This document shows positions 53,797 through 62,297 of a stretch of DNA of 64,000 bases, in pieces. The position numbers and the translations under genes were made by a program. The notes beneath the pieces are model-generated. The model was given only the letters and a program-made list of their open reading frames with translations, searched no databases and was not told the DNA's origin. The stretch lies in contig JADLSH010000355.1 of assembly GCA_016169945.1 (NCBI GenBank), positions 1,607,501 to 1,671,500 on the forward strand, written 5' to 3'. How positions within the stretch are numbered: the stretch's first letter is position 1; the number at the start of each line of letters is the position of its first letter. Origin of the DNA: Trachythela sp. YZ-2020. Taxonomy: Eukaryota > Cnidaria > Anthozoa > Malacalcyonacea > Clavulariidae.

Positions 53797-56426
53797 ATGA
53801 CACCATTGCTTTTATTGTACTGGTTATACGGTGGGATAACCACATTTCTGTTGCTAACAGCAGCCGTTCTTGGTGTGCTATACTTCTACCAAGATGCCTT
53901 GCTGTACTTTCCGGACCAGCCCGAATCCTCGCGTGTGTTCGTCCAAACTCCGCACAAGTTTGGTTTGCCGTTTGAGAATTTTTATCTTAAGACTCGTGAC
54001 GGCATAAGGATTAACGTAATGTTGATTAAGCAACCAATGTGCTCCTTGTCGAGTATCAAGGTTATGGTCGAAGTGATGGATCACCCAGCGAACGTGCCAG
54101 GGTGCATTCCATGTAAACTCCACGCCGGAGATACGCCGACATTTACGATAGTTCAGAGGAGGTTGGACAGCAGGCCGCAAAGCATCATGGGTAACGAGCG
54201 TATGTTTCCACGTGCGGCCTCATTTATGCGTTGACTGCCGTGAAGTCAACATCTCTGGCCATAGCAAATTCTGCGAAAATGGACGCTATTGATACAGAGA
54301 CTCAATGCCATCATTATGGATGTGTTTAGTGTTTGTGTATGGATGTATAACAAGACTCTTTGAGTCCGTTTAATGGATTTATTTGTGCAGAAATCTCAAA
54401 GGCTGCGTGTGATCAACTGGTCTTGCGGTCAATATAAATATTCATGTGTTGAAAATTCTATATGTAATTTGTGGACACTTTGTTCAGTGTTGCACGTGTT
54501 GCAATTTATATACTTAAGTAAATGATTCATAAGCTGACCCACTGCCTGGATCGTCTGTATTTGTAATGTATATTGTGCAACTAGTGAGGAGTGTAGTAGA
54601 GACAGTTAACTAAATATTTATTGGCCAGATTGATTCTGCTGGCATCAAAGGTTCGACTTTTAATATGTTTTAGTTATTTATTTATCCCAATAGCACATTG
54701 TGACTACTGAAAACCCCCATATTGGGATTATCAAAGAACTTCTATTCCTCAGCTTAAACATATACTTTTGCAACAGAAATTTACTGTTGAAATGTAGACA
54801 AAAGTAAACAAACTTTACAGTTATATACAGTTCCATTTTTATTGAAAATACATAGCACATGCATAGAATATAATAATATCTCTGCTCATTCTCTACATAT
54901 ATAAAGAAATATTAAAGAAAGCAAATATTCACAAAGAAGGCAAATTAACAATACAATGATAGAATTCAAACCAAAATACAAATCTGTAAATAAACAAAAA
55001 AATTTACTTCTAAAATTTTACTTATTTTAAACAGTAAAGTCCACTTCTTCAGAAAAGTACGAGCAATCACTGCGTCAATTGTGGAAATTCGAGATGTTCA
55101 ACTTCAAAGATTGTTGACAGAAATTGAGAAATGGCATCGGATTAATACAATATGACAACGTACAGCCTACATAAAAGATCAAAATAACGTTTACCTTACA
55201 AAATACTGCTCACATAGGTAGATCAATAGTTATTGAAATAGCATGGATGCATTCCAGGGAAAAAATTGAATAACAATGACAAAATATTCGATATTTGCGA
55301 GTCGAGTGAGCCGTCAGACAACAAAACTGCAGACAGAGCCAGACACTAGCTCAGATATAAAATCTCTAAACAACACGCAAATAACTCCTAAATCTCCTAA
55401 AATTCATTCAAAAGTACTTTAACGCTTACTCTAAAGAATAACGCTCTTTATATTAAAGAAGTTTCAAGATTCATTGGGAAAAACAAGCTTTGGTGGCGCA
55501 ATATCTTCCTAAACTATTAGACGCCATTTTGGCAAACGTCGAAATGACTATGTTCACTTCAATGCCTAATATCTCAAAAACTGCCGGGGGATCCCCGGGA
55601 TCCCTCCAGCAGATTTTTAGTATATACATTTATCTTGAGTTTTTTGCAAAAATTACGAAAATCGAACCATGGGAACTCCAGATATTTTAGTTTGAAAGTT
55701 GTAAACAGACGCGGGCTCGAGTCATCACGCTGCGATGACACGACGAACTTTAATCATCAAAATAAGTTTCAACAATAATACTTACCTCAGAAATTTTTAC
55801 AGATACCACAAGTTCTTGTATAATATTAAGGCCACGCTTGCTTTTTTATAGAATTTTTAAAATATTAGTATGTATTTTTCAAGTGTTTCTGCGCCCAATG
55901 CAAATTAGGGAGCCTAAAATCTTCACAAACACGATGGAAAAATAGCGCGATTTCATTGGTCGAGAAATTCACGTGACAGCTGTCCAACCTCCTCTGAGTT
56001 CACGCCACTGGTTCACGCCAATACATTGGAGAATTTTCGAAATTTAAAAATTGCGAAATTTAAAGAAATGCGTGGCAACAAAAATTGGCGCGAGAACGGC
56101 GCGTGACACGCGATTGGCGTAAATAATGTCGAGCGGCGACAAATTTTGTCAAATAAAAATGTCAACAACAACATTGAACTATTTACTCGACTTTTTCTCA
56201 ATTAATTCATTAAACTGCTTCGTAATCACAGTCAAAAAAGTTACAGAAACGATATCTCATTCAGTTTTAGCACTCATTTACGCCGTTAGCGCTGCCAAAC
56301 GAATAAAATGTTAACGCCGGCACGCCGACGATTGCATTTGTACGCCATTGCGCCAACAAGCATCACAACTCCACGCCGAAGATCTTCGGCGTAGGCTACA
56401 CGGAATGCACCCTGGCGAACGTGGAG
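53797..56426 (+). pseudogene. ABHD13: ABHD13-like gene fragment, broken by deletion and transposon
   Basis: 53797-54033 encodes MTPLLLLYWLYGGITTFLLL (signal anchor), YFYQDALLYFPDQPESSRVF and YLKTRDGIRINVMLIKQ, the N-terminal pattern of ABHD13, a membrane-anchored alpha/beta hydrolase. About 35 residues containing the oxyanion motif (HGNAGN in the family) are missing. The protein resumes in another frame at 54033-54096 (TNVLLVEYQGYGRSDGSPSE), is interrupted by a 2.3-kb element, and ends at 56426 with GGAG|GTAACA, a plausible exon donor. The catalytic Ser, Asp and His would lie in later exons, which are absent. A non-functional exon copy; family assignment from memory of the ABHD13 N-terminus. 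Confidence 0.75.
54097..56415. mobile_element. hAT-like non-autonomous transposon, 2319 bp, 8-bp TSD
   Basis: Termini CCAGGGTGCATTCCATGTA (54097) and TACACGGAATGCACCCTGG (ending 56415) are inverted with one mismatch. A second subterminal match (CTCCACGCCG(G/A)AG) lies inside both ends. CGAACGTG flanks both sides exactly (54089-54096 and 56416-56423), an 8-bp target duplication as in hAT elements. No transposase frame exists inside; the interior is AT-rich with a GCCG-rich right end. It interrupts the ABHD13-like coding frame. Confidence 0.85.
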
Positions 56427-56449
56427 GTAACATTATTTTAGTGATGATT

Positions 56450-56680
56450 CGGATATCATATCTTAAGTTCAGTTCAGTTTATTATGTCTACCACTCTAAG
56501 GTGGACGGAAAGCCTTAACAGGTTTTGCAGCCCAATTGACAAAGGTTCTGAGTGTTAGTTAGTTAAGGCTAGTGCCTAAGGGTTAGTTTTTAGCGAGGGA
56601 GAAAACCTTGTGTTTGGTGGCAAATACATGTAATGGAAACATTTAACATCATTTTATCGCTCCCATGAGTGTCAATACAT
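56450..56680. repeat. Retroelement tail, R7 fragment and R5 left part
   Basis: 56455-56530 (TCAGTTTATTATGTCTACCA, AAGGTGGACGGAAAGCC) looks like the end of a LINE or SINE. 56560-56610 (TAAGGCTAGTGCCTAAGGGT, GCGAGGGAGAAAACC) matches the R7 left end. 56610-56680 (TTGTGTTTGGTGGCAAATAC, GAGTGTCAATACAT) matches the R5 interior. Confidence 0.45.
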
Positions 56681-56681
56681 T

Positions 56682-56990
56682 GGGCTATTCCAATTTTAAT
56701 CCGCACCCATGGAATTTCCAAAGAACTGAAGCCCCCGCCCCTTGGAAATTCTAATGCATGCTTAACCCCCTCCCCATGGAAATTCCGATAAAATTCACGT
56801 CAGACCCTCTGGAATTGCATGTTATCCCCTCTGGAAATACGGAAATGTGCTATCCCCCATGGAAATTCTACAAAACTCGAAATTTTTCTAAGACCTCCCC
56901 ATGGAAATTCCAAAAGGATCTTAAACCCCCTCCCCTTGGAATTCCAAGGTTCCTCAACAGGGGGGGTACGGATTAAAATTGGAATAGCCC
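56682..56990. mobile_element. MITE with GGGCTATTCCAATTTTAATCCG termini
   Basis: GGGCTATTCCAATTTTAATC (56682) is mirrored perfectly by GATTAAAATTGGAATAGCCC (ending 56990). ATT flanks both sides (56679-56681, 56991-56993). The interior repeats CCCCATGGAAATTCC about six times with spacers, a simple-repeat-like core. It sits inside an R5 element. Non-coding. Confidence 0.8.
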
Positions 56991-57010
56991 ATTTTAAGTT
57001 GACCACCATG

Positions 57011-57436
57011 CCAGGTTGGAATCCATCAAAATTTTACACCGAAGGTTATGCCAATAAGCCACTGATTACTTACGCTAGCACGCCACATAGAATGATGCAA
57101 CAATATAATTTAGGGAGACTAGAAACCTATAGCCGTGAGCAAATTAAAGCGTATGCACATTTGAGGTTTCACACAAGCTGGAAAGGCTGAAAAACTAGAG
57201 TTCCTTAATTTTTGAAACACTAATCTAAAATCTTAGTTAAAACCTTGCTAAAACCTTGCTAAAACCTTGACAACATTACACAAAGATCAAAACACCAAAT
57301 TTTCCCCTCAATTAGTAAGATTTTAGACCATGCCGATGACATTTGGTAATTCAATATGTATTGAATGCCTGCCGATGGTGTAAAATATCAGGAATATTTT
57401 ACGCCGGAGATATAACACCTATGGATTCCAACCTGG
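57011..57436. mobile_element. hAT-like MITE, 426 bp, 8-bp TSD CCACCATG
   Basis: CCAGGTTGGAATCCAT (57011) and ATGGATTCCAACCTGG (ending 57436) are perfect 16-bp inverted termini. CCACCATG flanks both sides (57003-57010, 57437-57444). It shares the CCAGG start and internal ACACCGAAGG / CGCCGGAG words with the 54097 element. It inserted into the right terminus of an R5 copy. Confidence 0.85.
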
Positions 57437-57527
57437 CCACCATGCATGGCACCATATAAAATGCTTAACTGAAAACAATTTATGAGGGGGCTGTTTGGAA
57501 CTGGGTAGTACTTTCCTCCTAGCACAG

Positions 57528-59470
57528 GCATCCCTTTGATTTTGTCACCATTGTTTTACTGTAGACTTGCAAGAAGCTTAACACTCTATCGTCGCACATA
57601 TATTAAATTACAAAGATTTTAGGTTTGCGGCAGCTGAATGTATGTTCAAGATTGATCCACCTGTGCGCATTCACTGCTTTTTAAACGTGAATGTTAGGCA
57701 AACTTTGATTAGAAAAACCATTTATGAAACAGATGTTTATGCAGCAAAATACCGTTTTCATTTCGACATTTCAATGTTTTGGTTTCTATATTTTCAGTTC
57801 CAAAAGTAACTCTCGTGTCTCAGTTGTCAAGCATGTGTTTCATTGGCCTCTGTTTCATGTGAATTGAGATACAACACTCTGTGTAATTGACATTAACCCA
57901 TTAACTGGCAGTACTCTTCCACTGACGAGTAAAATCGTGTGGCGTTAGACAATGAAAGTAAAATACTAAAGTAGGTGCATCTGGGTGCATTGCCAGCTAA
58001 TGGGTTAAATAAGTCATTATGGTTATACTTAATGTTATAGAAAAGATTACTAAATCATTGTGGTGGAATATATTTATGCTTTGGTCAAATTTGTGGCGTA
58101 TTTAACCGGATATCATAAATATGTTTTTTAAGGTATTTAAAAGCATGCAAAGAAAAAGCAAATAAAAAGTGACAGAATGCGATGCAAGAAGAAGGGCATA
58201 AAGAATTTATTACAGGTAAGAAATAGAAAGGCAAATAATTTGCTTGTAAAAATCCAAAAAATGGGTCTCACTGAATACTATCTTGCAGCAGATGATGGTA
58301 AACCTGCAGTTATCAAAATAAGAACATAATGTTAACCCATTTACTGGCAATACTCTACCACTGACAAGTAAAATTGTCTCGCATTAGACAGAGTAACTGA
58401 TACAGAGTTAGTTTTGTTAACCCATTAACTGGCAGTATCTATAATCATCTGGCATTAGACAGAGTAAACTGATGCAAGTATGATGCATCTTGACACACAT
58501 TGCAAGCTAATTTGTTAACAAGAGACACTGGCAGATAGTTTTGTTAACCCATTAACTGGCAGTAGCCTACCATTGACAAGTAAAATTGTCTGGCGTTAGA
58601 CAGAGTAAAATACTAAAGTAGGCCGGTGCATCTTGACGCACATTGCAAGCTAATTTGTTAACAAGAGACACTGGCAGATAGTTTTGCTAACTCATTGACT
58701 GGCAGTACCTAGCATTGACAAGTAAAATTGTCTGGCGTTAGACAGCGTAAAATACTAAAATAGGGTGCATCTGGGTGCATTGCAAGCTAATGGGTTAATT
58801 GATTATTTTTATTATATGTAGTAGCTTGTATTTGGAGGTCAATAATAGAATTGAGAGATGTAGTTTAGTGTTCTTGTTTCAGTGCCAGCATTTCTGAAGT
58901 TGACCACCATCTGCTGCCCAGTAATGCTTACTAAAATTCACCAAAAAAGGCGTCAATAGGCTTTAAAGCAGCTCATGAAATTATTATTTTTCTTTCAAAT
59001 AGACAAAGTTAAATTTGGTGAAGTTGTAAACGAACCTCCAAACCTCACAGCCAAGCCAAAATCGAGAACTGAGGCAGGTACAAAAAATAAAACAGATTCG
59101 CTTCTCTTGCAAAATAAACTAAAGGACCAGAACTCTGATCAAAACGAACAATCTTTATGTAAAACGGGACAAACATTGCAGAAATTTAAAAAACGAAAGA
59201 ATATGAATCCGTTTGAGAAACAAATAAGCGATAAAAGAAGACTTGAGGCGATTGATGCGTATAGAAAAATAAAGAAGAGAAATACAATGCAAGAGAATAC
59301 ATGATAAATAATTACACAATTTTATTTTTCTTCAAATGACGTCAAATGTAATGTAAAACTTAAACGTTTATGTGCACTTATTAGATTTTTAAGGTTTGAA
59401 AGTTTGAAAAACCAATGGGCAATGGCACTGTAAATTTGGTACACTTTTATGTCAGATTCCCAACCTTGGC
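57528..59470 (+). pseudogene. CCDC137: Broken duplicate of CCDC137 3' half
   Basis: Aligns to 41728-43960, starting in intron 1, so exon 1 is absent. Exons 2 and 3 are deleted: the copy jumps from TTTTCAGTTCCA (57794) to the intron 3 sequence (TCTCAGTTGTCAAGC). Exon 4 (58138 on) has a changed acceptor (TTTAAGG for TTTTAGA) and a TGA where the parent has CGG (AAGTGACAG). The last exon, 59003-59304, remains open and differs from the parent at only two residues (TGQTLQ for TVQTLQ, KKRNTM for KKRSTM). Introns are retained, so this arose by DNA-level duplication, not retroposition. Confidence 0.85.
57893..58935. repeat. R4 cluster and R5 pieces, duplicate of 42.5-43.4 kb
   Basis: R4 copies at about 57893-58010, 58333-58410, 58418-58515, 58545-58660 and 58690-58800, with R5 ends at 58265-58330 and 58800-58935. 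There is one more R4 unit than in the parental copy (an extra TTAACCCATTAACTGGCAGT block near 58545), indicating expansion after or before duplication. Confidence 0.7.
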
Positions 59471-59574
59471 TTTACTCTAATCGTAAATCCTTGTGAAGTT
59501 ATTTCAATTCTAGTCAGAGACGCCGACAGAATCAATAATAAACAATCTAGTAATTGCTATTGAGATCTTTAGGC

Positions 59575-60000
59575 CACATAAAATATATTCCTTGATTCTC
59601 ATCACCGCCCGACGGAATTTGTAGTTCCGGCTGTTCCGCGTTGATATACTTTTGTATTTTGTTATTACGAGATCTAGTATTTTTATATTTTATATTGGAA
59701 TTTCGATGTTAGCCCAAATGGTGAATTTCTTCCAAACGAAAGGATTTTGCGACAAATCGCATTGAGTGTTGAAGACGTACCAGCATACAGTTGACAAACC
59801 AGTACAAAATGTTTCATTTAACAATTCTTGCGTAACGATACGTTCGTGATATTAAATGAAATTAGAAAGCTGTGTCCTGTGTTCATTTCGGCTTGTGGCA
59901 GCGTTCTTCTTTAAGGCCAAACATATAAATATCAAAATACCTCCCTACCTACCTAGATTTTAAAAAATTGGTGATGAGAATCAAGGAATATATTTTTCCT
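59575..60000. mobile_element. MITE with ATATATTCCTTGATTCTCATCACC termini
   Basis: AAATATATTCCTTGATTCTC plus ATCACC (about 59580-59605) is mirrored by GGTGATGAGAATCAAGGAAT plus ATATTT (about 59970-59995). The interior is non-coding. The element splits a sequence that is continuous at 44070-44100 (ATTGAGATCTTTAATACAAT, TCCTGC), so it is an insertion in this duplicate. Confidence 0.75.
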
Positions 60001-60563
60001 GCACCTTTTCCTGTCTTTTCAATCACAGGCAGCCCAATCTTGGGTATAGGTGCAATGGCAATGTAAATTTGGTACACTTTTATGCCAGATTCCCAATCTT
60101 GGCTTTACTCTAATCTTAATCCTTGTGAAGTTATTTCATTTCTAGTCAGAGACGCCGACAGAATCAATAATAAACAATCCAGTATTTGCTATTGAGATCT
60201 TTAATACAATTCCTGCACCTTTTCCTGTCTTTTCAATCAGTTATTGTATCAAAACTGCAGGGACTGCAGTATTCAAATCACATACGGATTGTGATTGGTC
60301 AACTTTCACAGGAAGTGTATGAATATCTCGAGGAACTTGAACAAATTAATTGGTCTGCACGAGGTTATGTATCGAATCAATATTTGAGGAACACTTCAAT
60401 TGGAACGACAGTAATACAATTCCTGCACCTTTTCCTGTCTTTTCAATTCAGTTATTCTATCGAAACTGCCTAGAGATTCAATCAGTTGCCGTTGCGTATT
60501 TTCGTTGAGACGTGACAAGACAAGTTCCTTTTCAACCTTCGCTTCATTGATACTGTAAAAGCC
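60001..60563 (+). promoter_or_regulatory. Upstream region of paralogue C, chimeric
   Basis: Up to about 60475 the sequence is A-like (GACGCCGACAGAATCAATAA, CTGTCTTTTCAATTCAGTTA, TCGAAACTGC), with one block repeated three times. From about 60481 it is B-like (GTTGCGTATTTTCGTTGAGA, TTCAACCTTCGCTTCATTGA) up to the ATG. The TATAAATAG motif present upstream of B is not here. Confidence 0.5.
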
Positions 60564-62297
60564 ATGTCTTCTATAATCACGGCCATTTTAAGTTCAACCG
60601 TGGGTTTCTTGTGCGGTAAAGCTCTTGATAGTGCGGCAAATAAACTCAAGGATGGAGATTTAGCGGATGAAAAATTGCGTGAAATAATTGTTCGGGATTT
60701 GACCGACATCAAATCGAAACTCGACTGTCTGTCGCTTAAAGATCTCGATAGCAGTTATAGTTTCCTCAAAGAAGGCGTAAGATTGTTAAATCTTGCTCTC
60801 GATGAGTTGAATGAAGATCAGAAAGCGAGCGAAGGTCCTGCAGACGAAGCAAGTCAAGCAACAAGAGTTATGAATAATACCGCATCTGGTATTTTGAACG
60901 CAGCCTTATCACTTCCTCAAGCGATTCAAAGATTGAAAATCTCGTCCGAAGAGCGGTTCATTTCTGCCCAAGATAGTTTTAAAGAGTCTCGTAAGGCAGC
61001 CACACATGCGTTCAACAACAGATCTCTGAGCATCGAAGATCGAATTATGGCTTGCAAGTTACGTGTGGCAGCCAGAATTCTCGAATCAGGTCTTGAAGAC
61101 CCGGAAGCCGCAGTTGATACCTCCCTGTCGGCACTTGAAGAGCTACATGATTTACCAGCAATTCAAGAAATGTTCTCAGTTTTTCTCCAGGGAGGACTGA
61201 AATCGATCCTTAAGAAATCTGAACGGTTAGAAAATATAATGTCTGTTATGTTCATCAATCATGCTCTAGTTGGTTTCGCTTCGAAAAATATCACTATCAG
61301 TAAATATATTAACCTGTTCAAGAGCTGGCCGGTAATAAACCTCACAGATCGTACATTTCATCCAATCCTAAACGCAGATCAGATTTTGACGAAGGCATCC
61401 GGTGATGCCAAACAAGAACTAGTTTTCCAACATACACGTGAGACTTTCATAAAGGCAATTGAAGTCGAAGAATTTTCCCAACTAATAGAACGAGTGGTTA
61501 TTGATTCGAGAATACGTTCGGCCTATTTGGCTGTGAATAGCCGCGGTGACATTATTCTACTAACTGATGATAAAATCACGATTATTGGAAAAACCGGTGA
61601 AAGCAAGGATGTTATGCTTCGCGAAAGTAGCCGTACGTGTCGTGAAATGAACAAAGGACTTGCTGTTGATAGCAACGACAATATATACGTTGTAATGTTT
61701 CGTATGCAACGTGATGAAAATGACAGTAGTGAGAAGAAAGAGTATGTGTTGTACGTGATTGATGAGAACTACAATATCAAGCATGTCTCTGTATTGGATT
61801 TTCTTTATGCAAGTAGATGGCACGATGTATTCATTGCTATTGACAAAAATAGAAACGTAAGCATGATCAAACAATATGATAACGAGGTGTATGTCTGTGA
61901 CGACACAGGACAGTTGAAGTCGAAGTTTAAACGAGATGTAGAGGACCTACGCAGCTTGAGTATTTCTAACAACAATGACATCATGATAGTATCAGATGAT
62001 CTCAGTGCCGTTCACGTATACACAACCGAAGGTAACTTAAAATCCACAATAAAAGTACCAGAAGGTCATGAAGCTTTGCGAGTGACATTTCATCATGGCA
62101 TTTGTAAAATAATTGTTTTAACCCGTGTTGAGGAACAGGATTCCTGGTTCCTGCTCTATTTTTCTGAAACAGGCGAACTGGAAAATTCAGTGTTTTTCCG
62201 TAAGAATGAAGGCCAAAGTTGGTTGGAAGTAAATATGACAAGTCATCCAAGCGGACCAGTTGCTGTTAGGTACAGCGATAGCATGACCTTTATTTAA
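60564..62297 (+). CDS. Paralogue C: helical domain plus beta-propeller protein, 577 aa
   Basis: Intact, intronless. The N-terminus is B-like (MSSIITAILSSTVGFLCGKA, then LDSAANKLKDGDLADEKLRE) and lacks A's ALISAGINILGS segment. The helical domain then continues to about residue 300 (KLRVAARILESGLEDPEAAV, LKKSERLENIMSVMFINHAL). The propeller (about 305-577) has the strands LAVNSRGDIILL, LAVDSNDNIYVV, IAIDKNRNVSMI and LSISNNNDIMIV. The stop is created by an insertion (TTTATTTAAATAATTAG) that ends the protein one or two residues earlier than A. Function unknown; see paralogue A. Confidence 0.88.
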   Translation: MSSIITAILSSTVGFLCGKALDSAANKLKDGDLADEKLREIIVRDLTDIKSKLDCLSLKDLDSSYSFLKEGVRLLNLALDELNEDQKASEGPADEASQATRVMNNTASGILNAALSLPQAIQRLKISSEERFISAQDSFKESRKAATHAFNNRSLSIEDRIMACKLRVAARILESGLEDPEAAVDTSLSALEELHDLPAIQEMFSVFLQGGLKSILKKSERLENIMSVMFINHALVGFASKNITISKYINLFKSWPVINLTDRTFHPILNADQILTKASGDAKQELVFQHTRETFIKAIEVEEFSQLIERVVIDSRIRSAYLAVNSRGDIILLTDDKITIIGKTGESKDVMLRESSRTCREMNKGLAVDSNDNIYVVMFRMQRDENDSSEKKEYVLYVIDENYNIKHVSVLDFLYASRWHDVFIAIDKNRNVSMIKQYDNEVYVCDDTGQLKSKFKRDVEDLRSLSISNNNDIMIVSDDLSAVHVYTTEGNLKSTIKVPEGHEALRVTFHHGICKIIVLTRVEEQDSWFLLYFSETGELENSVFFRKNEGQSWLEVNMTSHPSGPVAVRYSDSMTFI

